In this document: positions 18,945 through 28,959 of the stretch, in pieces | Layout of the letters: each line of letters opens with the position of its first letter | Position numbering within the stretch: position 1 is the stretch's first letter | Source: Pseudomonadota bacterium | GTDB taxonomy: Bacteria > Pseudomonadota > Gammaproteobacteria > Legionellales > Legionellaceae | Direction of reading: 5' to 3' | DNA length: 64,000 nucleotides | Assembly: GCA_020051095.1 (NCBI GenBank) | Contig: JAGVJN010000023.1 | Coordinates: forward strand, 21,498 to 85,497 | Made by a program: the position numbers and the translations under genes | Notes under the pieces: generated by a model | What the model was told of the DNA's origin: nothing | The model's database searches: none | What the model saw: only the letters and a program-made list of their open reading frames with translations

Positions 18945-20450
18945 ATGCATCATTTGCTCAATCTACTAATTTGGTTACCGATAATCGGTGGTGTTTTTGT
19001 TGCCTTAACTGGCGATGATAAGAATCCAAATATTTCACGTTATCTAACGTTATTTACAATTATTTTGACGCTGCTTATCTGTGTGCCCTTAATGATAGGG
19101 TTTGATCTGAATACATATAGTATGCAGTACATTGATGAAATTCCATGGCTTCCTATGCTGGGTATTAACTATAGTTTAGGTGTTGACGGTTTATCGCTGC
19201 TCATGATTGTGCTTTCAATTTTTACCAATTTGATTGTGGTCTTAGCCACATGGACGGGAATTGATAAACGGGTATCACAATATATGGCTGCATTTTTAAT
19301 TATGCAGGGCTTACTCGTTGGAATTTTCTCTGCATTGGATGCCATTGTCTTCTATATTTTCTTCGAGGCAACCTTAATTCCAATGTATTTAATCATTGGA
19401 ATATGGGGTTCTGATAATCGCGTGTATGCAGCAATCAAGTTTTTCTTATTCACGTTTATTGGCTCTGTATTATTGCTTGCTGCATTTTTGTATTTGGGTT
19501 ATAACGCAGGTTCCTTCAAAATCGAGTCGCTTTATGCAATTAAGTTAAGCCTATCGGTCCAAACACTCATTTTCATTGCCTTTTTCTTTGGTTTTGCAAT
19601 TAAAATCCCGATGTTTCCAGTGCACACCTGGTTGCCGGATGCTCACACGGAAGCGCCGGCGGGTGGTTCTATTGTTCTGGCGGCGATTTTATTAAAACTC
19701 GGCGCCTATGGTTTTATCCGTTTTGCTTTACCAATCGTACCCGATGCATGCAAACATTTTGCTTGGTTTATGATAGCGCTTTCCTTGATTGCCATCGTCT
19801 ACATTGGACTCGTTGCCATCGTTCAACGTGATATGAAGAAATTGATTGCCTATTCGTCAATTTCCCATATGGGATTTGTCACGCTAGGCTGTTTTGGAAT
19901 CTTTGCTGTGGCCTCTCATTCGGGTTTAAGTCAAGCCGGGTTATTGCTCGAAGGTGCTATCATGGTCATGATTTCACATGCGTTTGTCTCAAGCGGATTA
20001 TTTGCGGGCGTAGGCTATATCTATGACAGGATGCATACTCGGGATATTCAACAGTTTGGTGGCGTGATTACAACCATGCCGATATTTGCCACCTTTATGA
20101 TGCTATTTGCCATGGCCAATGCCGGTTTACCAGGCACATCCGGATTTGTTGGGGAGTTCATGGTAATCCTCGGCAGTATGAAAATTGGGTTTTGGGTAGC
20201 ATTTTGGGCTGCAATGACATTGATATTGGGGGCAGCATACACATTATGGATGTATAAACGAGTGATTTTTGGCCCCGTAACAAACGAAAAAGTTAAAAAA
20301 TTAAAAGATCTCAACGGGTTTGAAAGCGCAGCTTTTATCCTTCTGGCGGTAATGGTGATCGCAATGGGCGTCTATCCAAAACCAATGTTAAATTATGTGC
20401 ATCAGACGGTCAGCCATACGTTAGCTGAAGCTGATAAATCAAAATCATAA
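18945..20450 (+). CDS. nuoM: NADH-quinone oxidoreductase subunit M
   Basis: NuoM (ND4-like, 501 aa) is the middle antiporter-like pump of the membrane arm, with about 14 hydrophobic helices. The TM5 glutamate is in FYIFFEATLIPMYLIIGIWG, and the discontinuous-helix lysine region is FFGFAIKIPMFPVHTWLPDA followed by HTEAPAGGSIVLAAILLKLG. It follows nuoL by 15 nt. Confidence 0.97.
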   Translation: MHHLLNLLIWLPIIGGVFVALTGDDKNPNISRYLTLFTIILTLLICVPLMIGFDLNTYSMQYIDEIPWLPMLGINYSLGVDGLSLLMIVLSIFTNLIVVLATWTGIDKRVSQYMAAFLIMQGLLVGIFSALDAIVFYIFFEATLIPMYLIIGIWGSDNRVYAAIKFFLFTFIGSVLLLAAFLYLGYNAGSFKIESLYAIKLSLSVQTLIFIAFFFGFAIKIPMFPVHTWLPDAHTEAPAGGSIVLAAILLKLGAYGFIRFALPIVPDACKHFAWFMIALSLIAIVYIGLVAIVQRDMKKLIAYSSISHMGFVTLGCFGIFAVASHSGLSQAGLLLEGAIMVMISHAFVSSGLFAGVGYIYDRMHTRDIQQFGGVITTMPIFATFMMLFAMANAGLPGTSGFVGEFMVILGSMKIGFWVAFWAAMTLILGAAYTLWMYKRVIFGPVTNEKVKKLKDLNGFESAAFILLAVMVIAMGVYPKPMLNYVHQTVSHTLAEADKSKS

Positions 20451-20466
20451 ATAGTGAGACTGTTCA

Positions 20467-21912
20467 ATGGCAAACATACTTGGCAACTTTCATCTCGCAT
20501 TACCTGAAATTGTATTATTAATCACAGCATGTATTGCACTTGTGTACTCATTATTTTCGAGTGACAGTAAACAAATCGGAACAATCGTCATCGCCGCAAT
20601 AGGGCTTATTGTTTCAACTGCAATCAATATCCTTTTTATAGGGGACTACAAATATCTGGTCTTTTATAATTTATTTGTGTCCGATGATTTGGCTAATGTG
20701 ATGAAAGTATTTATCCAAATTAGTGTGTTGCTCTCCCTCCTCTACTCCACTCGTTTTATGCAAGATAATAAAATTCAGATTGGGGACTATACGGTATTGG
20801 CACTATTCGCAACGATTGGCATGATGGTCATGGTGTCGGCCTATTCTTTGATAACGGTTTACATGGGATTAGAATTATTATCGCTACCACTCTATGCAAT
20901 GACGGCGATACAACGGACGAATGATGATGCCTCAGAGTCGGCTTTGAAGTATTTTGTCATGGGTGCAATAGCCTCAGGCATGATGCTATACGGCATGTCG
21001 TTGTTATATGGTGCAACGGGCTTTTTGCAGTTCGATCAATTATCGATGGCAATCAATAATAACTATCAGAGTCAAGCGGGGCTGTTATCGTTTGCATTGG
21101 TATTTATTATCGCGGGATTAGGCTTTAAATTAGCAGCCGTTCCTTTTCACATGTGGGCCCCTGATGTGTATGATGGTGCGCCAACTGCTGTCACACTTTT
21201 TATCAGTGCTGGCCCGAAAATCGCGGCGATGGGGATTACATTTCGAATTTTAACCATCGCATTGCCCAATATCACGCCCCAATGGCAGCAATTGTTAATC
21301 GTCATGGCAATCTTGTCCACAGGGATTGGTAATTTACTTGCGATAGCGCAGGTCAATATTAAACGTATGTTAGCTTATTCTGCTATTTCCCATATTGGCT
21401 ATGCCCTATTTGGGATAATTGCTGCAACGGCTGCTGGTTATGCCGCATCATTATACTATATTGTTACCTATGCACTGATGTCTGCTGCCGCATTTGGCAT
21501 ACTCGTCCTGATGTCGAATCAAGGTGTTAATGTTCATTTAATTGATGATTTAAAAGGGTTGAATAAACGAAGTCCTTGGCTTGCTTTTTTGATGTTACTT
21601 GTGATGTTTTCCATGGCAGGCGTTCCCCCTTTAGTCGGGTTCTTTACAAAGATGCTAGTCCTTAAAGCACTGATTGATGTTCAATTAACATGGATAGCTG
21701 TTGTCGGTTTGTTATTCGCAGTAATCGGTGCCTTTTACTATCTTCGAGTCGTCAAAGTGATGTATTTTGATGTGCCCAGCACTGAGAAGGCAATTTCCAT
21801 CAATAAAGGGATGATGGTTTTGTATTCGATTAATTGCCTGTCACTTTTGTATTTTGGCTTATTTCCTTCTGGACTAATCAACATGTGTGTGCGTGCCTTC
21901 CAAGGATTTTAA
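20467..21912 (+). CDS. nuoN: NADH-quinone oxidoreductase subunit N
   Basis: NuoN (ND2-like, 481 aa) is the third antiporter-like pump. Signatures are the TM5 glutamate in [34 protein letters not shown], and [20 protein letters not shown]. It is the last gene of the operon. Nine bases past its stop codon begins a long perfect hairpin of the interspersed repeat family, which may end the transcript. Confidence 0.96.
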   Translation: MANILGNFHLALPEIVLLITACIALVYSLFSSDSKQIGTIVIAAIGLIVSTAINILFIGDYKYLVFYNLFVSDDLANVMKVFIQISVLLSLLYSTRFMQDNKIQIGDYTVLALFATIGMMVMVSAYSLITVYMGLELLSLPLYAMTAIQRTNDDASESALKYFVMGAIASGMMLYGMSLLYGATGFLQFDQLSMAINNNYQSQAGLLSFALVFIIAGLGFKLAAVPFHMWAPDVYDGAPTAVTLFISAGPKIAAMGITFRILTIALPNITPQWQQLLIVMAILSTGIGNLLAIAQVNIKRMLAYSAISHIGYALFGIIAATAAGYAASLYYIVTYALMSAAAFGILVLMSNQGVNVHLIDDLKGLNKRSPWLAFLMLLVMFSMAGVPPLVGFFTKMLVLKALIDVQLTWIAVVGLLFAVIGAFYYLRVVKVMYFDVPSTEKAISINKGMMVLYSINCLSLLYFGLFPSGLINMCVRAFQGF

Positions 21913-21921
21913 TGCATAGTC

Positions 21922-21978
21922 TATACCCGTGATCGTTCAAAAAGCAGAAAACTCGCTATTTGAACGATCACGGGTATA
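21922..21978. repeat. 20-bp perfect palindromic repeat 3' of nuoN
   Basis: The left arm 21922-21941 (TATACCCGTGATCGTTCAAA) is the exact reverse complement of the right arm 21959-21978, with a 17-nt loop. There is no terminal U-run, so it is not a classic terminator, though such a stem could end or stabilise the nuo mRNA. Single arms with one change recur at 31218-31237 and 56358-56375, and an 11-bp core (ATCACGGGTAT) at 52819-52829. It therefore looks like a genomic repeat element that has settled at gene ends. Confidence 0.85.
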
Positions 21979-22121
21979 TATGCTGTTTAGCATGAGAGAC
22001 GTGACCTAAAAATAGAATCTAGACTAATTTTTTTATACAGTGAATCAAACTGTAAATGCCACAAGGTACACTTGATCAAAGCCCAATCTAGTTTTAATTT
22101 TAAATTAAACCGAGTATTTAC

Positions 22122-22150
22122 TTGATTTTGCCTCGATGAAATCGTATAAT
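22122..22150 (+). promoter_or_regulatory. Sigma70 promoter of tRNA-fMet / rimP-nusA-infB operon
   Basis: A -35 box TTGATT (22122-22127), a 17-bp spacer and a perfect -10 box TATAAT (22145-22150) sit 12 bp before the tRNA 5' end. The distance fits initiation just upstream of the tRNA. Confidence 0.75.
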
Positions 22151-22162
22151 TCGTGCAATTGA

Positions 22163-22239
<77 letters not shown>

Positions 22240-22245
22240 CATATC

Positions 22246-22267
22246 AAACCCCTTTATGGGGTTTTTT
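22246..22267 (+). terminator. Rho-independent terminator after tRNA-fMet
   Basis: AAACCCC (22246-22252), loop TTTAT, GGGGTTT and then a T-run to 22267 form a compact hairpin 6 nt past the CCA. It would release the tRNA transcript and attenuate read-through into rimP. Confidence 0.8.
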
Positions 22268-22325
22268 ATTACCCTAAATTTTATGCAGAACACTATGATG
22301 TTCTGTGGATTTGATGGAAATTGGG

Positions 22326-22772
22326 ATGATCGATAAAAAGCTTGAAGAGCAAATAGCCTCAATCGTCGAACATTGTGGATACCAACTTTGGCATTGTGAT
22401 TATTTACCACAAGGGAAACACTCGATATTGAGGGTTTTTATCGACCACGCTAATGGTGTTGGCCTGGGCGCATGTGAGCAGGTATCAAGGCAAATAAGCG
22501 CTTATTTGGATGTGGAGGACCCCATCTCAGGCTCTTATAGTCTTGAGGTATCTTCACCAGGATGGCCAAAGCCATTATATAAAGCGGCGCATTATCGTCA
22601 GTTTATTGGCAGAACAGTCGACGTGAAGGTGATGCAACCAATTGATAAAACAAGAAAATTTAATGGGATTATTGAGGCATTGGATGAGAACGCTAATCTA
22701 ATATTGAAATTAGATAATGGTATACTCTCCATCGCACTTTCTAACATTGTAAAAGCGCAATTGACTGACTAA
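22326..22772 (+). CDS. rimP: Ribosome maturation factor RimP
   Basis: RimP is needed for 30S subunit maturation. The conserved parts are LRVFIDHANGVGLGACEQVS, the SAYLDVEDPI-like stretch (ISAYLDVEDPISGSYSLEVSSPG), and an Sm-like C-terminal domain (about residues 85-148). Several starts are possible: GTG 22305, ATG 22314 and ATG 22326. I choose 22326 (148 aa) because MIDKKLEEQIASIVE aligns best with known N-termini. It lies 10 nt before nusA, the conserved partner. Confidence 0.92.
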   Translation: MIDKKLEEQIASIVEHCGYQLWHCDYLPQGKHSILRVFIDHANGVGLGACEQVSRQISAYLDVEDPISGSYSLEVSSPGWPKPLYKAAHYRQFIGRTVDVKVMQPIDKTRKFNGIIEALDENANLILKLDNGILSIALSNIVKAQLTD

Positions 22773-22782
22773 AGAGGCAACT

Positions 22783-24261
22783 ATGAGTAAAGAATTGTTA
22801 TTGGTCGCTGAAGCACTTTCAAACGAAAAAGGCGTCAGCAAAGAGGTTGTATTGGAAGCAATACAAGCCGCCCTTGAGTCAGCCACAAAAAAACTAAGTG
22901 TTGAAGATATCGCCGTCAGGGTTAAATTGGATCATAAAACGGGTGACTATGAAACGTATCGCTATTGGGACGTAGTGGAAAATGACGAGTTGGTTTCACC
23001 CGACAGGGAAATCCCATTAGACGAAGCGGTTAAGCGAGACCCTAACCTTAAAGTTGGTGAAAGAATTGAAGAGCCAATGGCATCCATTGAGTTTGGCCGA
23101 ATTGCTGCCCAGTCAGCACGCCAGGTAATTATCAATACAGTGCGTAATGCAGAAAGGCAACAGATCATCGACCAGTATCGTTCCAAAATCGGTCAATTGG
23201 TTCATGGGACAGTGAAAAAAGTAACACGAGATAGCATTATCGTTGATCTGGGGAGCAAAGCTGAGGCAATTATGCCAAGATCTGAAATATTGCCAAATGA
23301 AATATTTCGAATCAATGATCGCGTTCGCGCCTATCTCTATGATATTGTGGAGCAACCACGAGGACCACAAATATATCTTAGCCGAAATAGGAAGGAAATG
23401 TTGATGGAACTATTTCGAATTGAGGTGCCAGAAATTGGCGAAAACATCATTGATCTAAAAGCTGCGGCTAGAGAGCCTGGTGTTCGTGCCAAAATTGCAG
23501 TTAAAACCAATGATGGTCGAATCGATCCCGTTGGGGCATGCGTTGGTATGCGTGGAGCTCGGGTCCAAGCTGTGTCGAATGAGCTAGCAGGTGAGCGAGT
23601 CGATATTGTTTTATGGGATGATAACCCCGCACAATTCGTCATTAATGCGATGGCACCAGCTGAAATTGCATCCATTATCATCGATGAAGATAGTAAAACA
23701 ATGGATTTAGCTGTTGAGCCTGAGCAATTATCGCAAGCAATTGGTCGAAGTGGCCAAAATGTGCGATTAGCCAGCCAGTTGACTGGTTGGACGCTGAATG
23801 TAATGACCACGGAAGATTTCGAGAAGAAAAACAAAGAAGAAACCGATAAAGTGGTTGAGATGTTCGTTGAATCATTGGATGTTGATGCAGAAATTGCTGC
23901 GGTTTTAGTGGCTTATGGGTTTTCGACTTTGGAAGAATTAGCCTACGTCCCGCGCGAAGAATTAGCTGGCATTGAAGAATTCGATGATGAAATCATTGAT
24001 GAACTGCGCAATCGCGCCAATGATACACTGTTGACTAAAGCTTTAACTTCGGGTGGTGAATTATCAGGAACGCCCGACGATTCGCTATTAACGATGGAAG
24101 GCATGACCAATGAGCTTGCGATGAAGTTAGCGTCTAAGGGTATAACGACCATGGAGGATTTAGCTGAACAGTCTGTCGACGAAGTTCTCGAAATTGAAGA
24201 TATCGGTTCAGAAAAAGCGGCGGCATTAATTATGAAAGCTCGTGAGCCTTGGTTCAAGTAG
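22783..24261 (+). CDS. nusA: Transcription elongation/termination factor NusA
   Basis: NusA binds RNA polymerase and nascent RNA and modulates pausing, termination and antitermination. The 492-aa protein has an N-terminal polymerase-binding domain (about 1-125), an S1 domain (GQLVHGTVKKVTRDSIIVDL), two KH domains (including DPVGACVGMRGARVQAV and LSQAIGRSGQNVRLASQL), and two C-terminal acidic helix-hairpin repeats (about 360-490), as in E. coli. A GAGGC ribosome-binding site precedes the ATG. It is cotranscribed with rimP. An unusually long 261-bp gap with no gene or clear hairpin separates it from infB. Confidence 0.97.
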   Translation: MSKELLLVAEALSNEKGVSKEVVLEAIQAALESATKKLSVEDIAVRVKLDHKTGDYETYRYWDVVENDELVSPDREIPLDEAVKRDPNLKVGERIEEPMASIEFGRIAAQSARQVIINTVRNAERQQIIDQYRSKIGQLVHGTVKKVTRDSIIVDLGSKAEAIMPRSEILPNEIFRINDRVRAYLYDIVEQPRGPQIYLSRNRKEMLMELFRIEVPEIGENIIDLKAAAREPGVRAKIAVKTNDGRIDPVGACVGMRGARVQAVSNELAGERVDIVLWDDNPAQFVINAMAPAEIASIIIDEDSKTMDLAVEPEQLSQAIGRSGQNVRLASQLTGWTLNVMTTEDFEKKNKEETDKVVEMFVESLDVDAEIAAVLVAYGFSTLEELAYVPREELAGIEEFDDEIIDELRNRANDTLLTKALTSGGELSGTPDDSLLTMEGMTNELAMKLASKGITTMEDLAEQSVDEVLEIEDIGSEKAAALIMKAREPWFK

Positions 24262-24522
24262 GATAACCAAGATGAAACAATATATGATTTAGGGTAACCG
24301 CATTTGCAGCCATGAAAAAAATTCGATAAGAAACCCTAGGCTGGCATCTGCTAACCTGCACCTGTTAAGATAGAGAGTTGTGGTGAATACAACAATTAAT
24401 AACAATAGGAAAGTGGGATTTGTAAACTACCCGAAAATAGATTTAGACCGGCGGTTGAGGAATGATATAAGACTATCTTTACTGACCGGAATAACCAGTT
24501 AAGCGTTTAGGGGATTAAAAAT

Positions 24523-27153
24523 ATGGCAGATGTAACAGTTAGACAATTAGCACAACAAGTGGGGATCCCCGTTGAACGTCTATTGATGCAACTGAATGAA
24601 GCGGGTGTGAGCATTGACTCAGAAAATGCTTCGGTCACTGAAGATCAAAAAAAGACATTATTGAACTATATCAAGTCAGGGGGCGTTGCTGGTGCAGGTA
24701 AAGCGCCCAGCAAAATCACATTACGGCGTAAGAGCGTGAGCACGGTTACGCTGGGACAAACCCATACCACAGGCGCAAAAACCCACTCACCTGGTAAAAC
24801 AATCAACGTTGAAGTACGCAAAAAACGTACCTACGTTCAACGACCAACTGAGATAGATGAGCCAGAAGAAATTAAGCAAGTTGAAGATATTATTGAAGGG
24901 AGTGCGAATGAGCATGCCGAACTAGCTCAAGAAGAAATGGCAACGGAAACGGTTGTTGCCGATCAGGCAAAGGATAAAGAGGAGACATTGCTTGAGGTAA
25001 GCGAGGAATCCAAAGAAACAGCTGTTGAAGATGCATCGGGGCAAGAGGTAGTCGAAGCAGAAGCCAGTGATTCTGAGACGCCTGGAGCAGTTGCTTATGA
25101 GGAAGCTCCACAAGCGGAAGAGCCAAGCATTGGGGAGCCTGTGGTTGAAGCGTCTGAGCCAGCTGAAACCGATAAATCGCATCGAAAAGAGGGCGATAAA
25201 AGCAGAGCGGACCATAAAAAATCGCGCAAAAAAGCCAAACATCATGGTCGAGATGAAGATGATGATGATTTTGAAATTCCGTTTAAAGGCAAACGCCATA
25301 AAGGCAAAAAGCGAAAGCATTTAGACAATGAAAAATCTGAAAAACTACGCCAGGCAGAAGAGTCACTGACTCAAGGTTTTGCAATGCCGACAGCGCCAAT
25401 GGTTCGAGAAGTGCATGTCCCTGAAACCATCACGGTTGCAGAGCTTGCCAAGCGAATGTCAGTCAAAGCGGCTGAATTAATTAAAGCACTCATGGGATTA
25501 GGTGCAATGGCTACTATTAACCAGGTCATTGATCAGGACACGGCAATTATTTTAGTCGAGGAAATGGGGCATAAACCCGTCGTATTAAAAGCAGATGCCA
25601 TTGAAGATAGGCTAGGCGATTCAATCAATCTAGGAAGCAATGTTGTTGAAAGAGCGCCCGTTGTAACAATCATGGGACACGTTGATCATGGCAAAACATC
25701 CTTGCTTGATTATATTCGACGAACCAAAGTGGCATCTGGTGAAGCTGGCGGTATTACGCAACATATCGGTGCTTACCATGTGACCACACCAAAAGGCGAA
25801 ATTACATTCCTAGACACACCCGGTCACGCAGCATTTACCGCCATGCGTGCACGCGGTGCCCAAGCCACAGATATTGTTATTCTCATTGTGGCTGCCGATG
25901 ATGGTGTTAAACCTCAAACCATTGAAGCAATTAAACATGCTAAGGCCGCAGAGGTGCCAATAATTGTCGCAGTTAATAAAATGGATAAGCCAGAAGCGGA
26001 TCCAGACAGAGTTATGAATGAATTATCGGCTCATGAAGTTATTCCTGAAGCTTGGGGTGGAGACACCATGTTTGTCAAAATATCAGCTAAATCAGGATTA
26101 GGGATTGATGAGTTATTAGATGCCGTTTTACTACAGTCCGAGGTATTGGAGTTGACAGCGTCCACAGACGGTTCTGCAAAAGGCGTTGTTATTGAGTCAC
26201 GATTAGACAAAGGCCGAGGTCCAGTGGCTACTGTGTTGGTGCAGAGTGGCACGCTTCATAAGGGAGATATTTTATTAGCTGGGTTCCAGTATGGTCGCGT
26301 ACGGGCTTTAGTTAGTGATAACGGATCGCTAGTCGATGAGGCGGGGCCTTCCATTCCAGTTGAAGTCTTGGGATTATCATCAGTGCCCCATGCTGGTGAT
26401 GAGGCAATCGTTGTTTCAGACGAGAAAAAGGCACGCGAAGTCGCTTTGTTCCGGCAAGGAAAATTCCGCGATGTGAAGCTAGCTCGCCGTCAAAAGAATA
26501 CGCTAGAAGGTATTTTCGAAAATATGGCCGATGCAGATGTGAAGACCCTCAACATTGTATTAAAGGCCGATGTTCAAGGATCGGTTGAAGCGATTTCTGA
26601 TGCATTGGTGAAACTGTCAACGGATGAAATCAAGGTGGAAGTTGTTTCCAACGGTGTGGGCGGAATTACGGAATCCGATGTGAATTTAGCATTAGCATCG
26701 GAAGCTATTTTGATCGGGTTCAACGTGCGTGCAGATGGGGGCGCTAAAAAATTAGCAGAGGCAGAGGAAGTTCCATTACATTACTACAGCGTCATATATG
26801 ACATTGTTGATCAAATTAAAGCAGCTATGAGTGGTATGCTTTCCCCACAATTTATAGAAGAAATTGTTGGAATTGCCGAAGTTCGAGATGTTTTCCGCTC
26901 ACCTAAATTAGGCGCTATCGCAGGTTGTATGGTGGTTGAAGGCGTGGTTAAGCGAAATAATCCAATTCGCGTATTGCGTGATAATGTCGTGATTTATGAA
27001 GGCACACTTGAATCTCTAAGACGCTTTAAAGATGATGTACTTGAAGTTCGTCAAGGAACCGAGTGTGGTATCGGTGTGAAAAATTATAATGATGTGAAGC
27101 CAGGCGACCAAATAGAAGTCTATGAAACCGTTGAAGTGAAACGTACAATATGA
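24523..27153 (+). CDS. infB: Translation initiation factor IF-2
   Basis: IF-2 is the GTPase that brings fMet-tRNA to the 30S subunit and promotes subunit joining. In this 876-aa protein residues 1-55 form the IF2-N domain. Residues about 105-215 are highly acidic and about 218-275 highly basic low-complexity linker, and a second IF2-N domain lies near 300-350. The G domain begins with GHVDHGKTS (385-393) and continues with DTPGHAAF and NKMDKPEAD. Domains II to IV follow, ending with the fMet-binding C-terminus. Size is close to E. coli's 890 aa. Its 3' end overlaps rbfA by 4 nt. Confidence 0.97.
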   Translation: MADVTVRQLAQQVGIPVERLLMQLNEAGVSIDSENASVTEDQKKTLLNYIKSGGVAGAGKAPSKITLRRKSVSTVTLGQTHTTGAKTHSPGKTINVEVRKKRTYVQRPTEIDEPEEIKQVEDIIEGSANEHAELAQEEMATETVVADQAKDKEETLLEVSEESKETAVEDASGQEVVEAEASDSETPGAVAYEEAPQAEEPSIGEPVVEASEPAETDKSHRKEGDKSRADHKKSRKKAKHHGRDEDDDDFEIPFKGKRHKGKKRKHLDNEKSEKLRQAEESLTQGFAMPTAPMVREVHVPETITVAELAKRMSVKAAELIKALMGLGAMATINQVIDQDTAIILVEEMGHKPVVLKADAIEDRLGDSINLGSNVVERAPVVTIMGHVDHGKTSLLDYIRRTKVASGEAGGITQHIGAYHVTTPKGEITFLDTPGHAAFTAMRARGAQATDIVILIVAADDGVKPQTIEAIKHAKAAEVPIIVAVNKMDKPEADPDRVMNELSAHEVIPEAWGGDTMFVKISAKSGLGIDELLDAVLLQSEVLELTASTDGSAKGVVIESRLDKGRGPVATVLVQSGTLHKGDILLAGFQYGRVRALVSDNGSLVDEAGPSIPVEVLGLSSVPHAGDEAIVVSDEKKAREVALFRQGKFRDVKLARRQKNTLEGIFENMADADVKTLNIVLKADVQGSVEAISDALVKLSTDEIKVEVVSNGVGGITESDVNLALASEAILIGFNVRADGGAKKLAEAEEVPLHYYSVIYDIVDQIKAAMSGMLSPQFIEEIVGIAEVRDVFRSPKLGAIAGCMVVEGVVKRNNPIRVLRDNVVIYEGTLESLRRFKDDVLEVRQGTECGIGVKNYNDVKPGDQIEVYETVEVKRTI

Positions 27154-27515
27154 GCGCATCATTTAAAAGAACCGATCGCATTGCTGAGTTGATGTTAAGA
27201 AAGTTATCAACGTTAATTCAGCAAGAGATAAAAGATCCGAGGTTGACGGCGATGATCACGTTATCCGGGGTGCACGTCACGTCGGATTTAAGTTATGCCA
27301 AGGTTTATTTCACGGTATTAAACGGTGATGAGCATGAGACAAAACAAATCTTAAATCAAGCGGCACCCTATTTACGTTCAGTGCTAGCGAAATCTATGAC
27401 AACGAGAAAAGTACCTGAATTAACCTTTGTTTATGACACATCGATTGAGTATGGCAAAAAATTAAGTAAATTAATCGATGATGTGAATCCTGATGATGAC
27501 CAAGAGACACGATAA
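27150..27515 (+). CDS. rbfA: 30S ribosome-binding factor RbfA
   Basis: RbfA is a small KH-type protein that binds the 30S subunit during late 16S rRNA maturation and cold adaptation. The 121-aa sequence has the family blocks [33 protein letters not shown] and [14 protein letters not shown]. It starts within the infB stop (ATGA-type overlap) and its end overlaps truB by 23 nt. Order and spacing match the conserved operon. Confidence 0.96.
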   Translation: MSASFKRTDRIAELMLRKLSTLIQQEIKDPRLTAMITLSGVHVTSDLSYAKVYFTVLNGDEHETKQILNQAAPYLRSVLAKSMTTRKVPELTFVYDTSIEYGKKLSKLIDDVNPDDDQETR

Positions 27516-28401
27516 GCAACCCATTTCTGGCATTTTATTACTCAATAAGCCGCAGGGAATCACCTCAAACCACGCTTTGCAGAAAGTTAAACATCTATAC
27601 CAAGCCCAAAAAGCAGGCCATACCGGAAGTCTTGACCCCATGGCAACGGGTATGTTGCCTATTTGTTTTGGTGAGGCCAGCAAATTTTCTGGTTATCTAT
27701 TAGATGCGGACAAAATATACTTGGCAACGGCAAAAGTTGGCGAGGCAATGGATACAGGCGATGCAACGGGGAAAATAATAGCGACCAATGAGCATGTCAA
27801 TCTTGACGCCAAGGCATTGGAATTAGCCTGCGAGCAGATGATAGGAACGAGTGAGCAAGTACCCCCCATGTACTCGGCATTAAAATTCAAAGGTCAACCA
27901 TTATATAAGTTGGCTCGCCAAGGTGTCAGTGTTGAACGCAAGCCAAGGAAAATCAGAATAAATCAGATTAAAATAACCGAAGTACAATCAGAAACGTTTT
28001 CATTTTCCGTTCGTTGTTCAAAAGGGACTTATATCCGTACCTTGATCGAGGATATTGCCGCCAAGCTAGGGTATTATGCCCATATGACTGAGTTGCATCG
28101 TATTGCAACTGCAGGCTTTGAATCCATGCCAATGTATGAGCTTTCTCAGTTAACTGAAATGACTGACAGTGAACGTCAGGTGTGCTTATTACCCATTGAC
28201 AAGGCTGTTAGTCATTTGTCCTCTATTCTTGTTGATAAGAGCGATCTCGTTCGTTTGCAAAAGGGGCAGCAAATTGAACATGCCTTGGCGAATGCTAATT
28301 GTATTTATCGATTGATATGCGATGAACAGTTCTATGGTTTGGTCATTGGCATCTCAACAGGCTTATTAGCTGCCCATCGACTACTTGCCTATCGATTTTA
28401 A
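27493..28401 (+). CDS. truB: tRNA pseudouridine(55) synthase TruB
   Basis: TruB converts U55 in the T-loop of tRNAs to pseudouridine and also acts as an RNA chaperone. In the 302-aa protein the catalytic aspartate is Asp48 in [15 protein letters not shown]. Further motifs are [11 protein letters not shown] at the N-terminus and [18 protein letters not shown]-like C-terminal tail is present. Two consecutive ATGs open the frame at 27493, inside rbfA. The next gene, rpsO, has its own promoter. Confidence 0.96.
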   Translation: MMTKRHDKQPISGILLLNKPQGITSNHALQKVKHLYQAQKAGHTGSLDPMATGMLPICFGEASKFSGYLLDADKIYLATAKVGEAMDTGDATGKIIATNEHVNLDAKALELACEQMIGTSEQVPPMYSALKFKGQPLYKLARQGVSVERKPRKIRINQIKITEVQSETFSFSVRCSKGTYIRTLIEDIAAKLGYYAHMTELHRIATAGFESMPMYELSQLTEMTDSERQVCLLPIDKAVSHLSSILVDKSDLVRLQKGQQIEHALANANCIYRLICDEQFYGLVIGISTGLLAAHRLLAYRF

Positions 28402-28453
28402 CAGCGGGCACTGAGGTGCTAGTCCCGTATGTCGAATTATTTGATAGAGCTAC

Positions 28454-28482
28454 TTGTTATTTTGCTATCTAATTGGTAGAAT
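28454..28482 (+). promoter_or_regulatory. Sigma70 promoter of rpsO
   Basis: TTGTTA (28454-28459), a 17-bp spacer and TAGAAT (28477-28482) lie 40 bp before the rpsO start codon. The spacing is ideal and both boxes match well. Confidence 0.72.
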
Positions 28483-28522
28483 GCTGCTCTTAAAATTATT
28501 TGTATGATATTAGGAGTAAAGC

Positions 28523-28798
28523 ATGTCGCTCAATAGCGCACAGAAAGCAGAAATTCTTAAAGAAGCCCAAAAACATGATAAAGATACGGGTACACCTGAA
28601 GTACAGGTTTCTTTAATGACTGCACGCATAAAATACTTAACAGAACATTTTAAAGAACACAAAAAAGATTTTCATTCGCGCCGTGGATTACAGGATTTAG
28701 TCAGTAAGCGTAGAAAGTTATTGAAATATTTGAAGCGAGTAGACAGTGCTCGTTATCAAGACTTAATTAAAAAACTTGGCTTGCGTGATTCATATTAA
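28523..28798 (+). CDS. rpsO: 30S ribosomal protein S15
   Basis: S15 is a primary 16S rRNA-binding protein of the 30S platform. The 91-aa four-helix protein has the signature [18 protein letters not shown] followed by RRKLLKYL, with His and Asp residues that contact rRNA helices 20-22. A TAGGAG ribosome-binding site precedes the ATG. It has its own promoter, and a strong terminator separates it from pnp, the same arrangement as the E. coli rpsO-pnp pair. Confidence 0.98.
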   Translation: MSLNSAQKAEILKEAQKHDKDTGTPEVQVSLMTARIKYLTEHFKEHKKDFHSRRGLQDLVSKRRKLLKYLKRVDSARYQDLIKKLGLRDSY

Positions 28799-28885
28799 TA
28801 ATTGTAACAATTTATTGATATGAATTCGATGACAATGAGGCAGGCACTTTGTTTAGGCTTATTAATATAAATCAACCGATACACC

Positions 28886-28919
28886 AAAAAAAGGCGCCTA
28901 GTTGCGCCTTTTTTTTTTT
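28886..28919 (+). terminator. Rho-independent terminator between rpsO and pnp
   Basis: The stem AAAAAAAGGCGC / GCGCCTTTTTTT with a short CTAGTT loop is followed by an unbroken T-run to 28919. It resembles the attenuating terminator found at the same place in E. coli. Confidence 0.88.
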
Positions 28920-28959
28920 GCATATACTGAATTGAATAATAGAGAAAGAGGAATAATTT

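Noticed and set aside
23337..23834. 165-codon minus-strand open frame opposite nusA
   Set aside because: It lies inside well-conserved nusA coding sequence, is Ser/Thr/Ile-rich as expected of an antisense shadow, and has no own regulatory signals.
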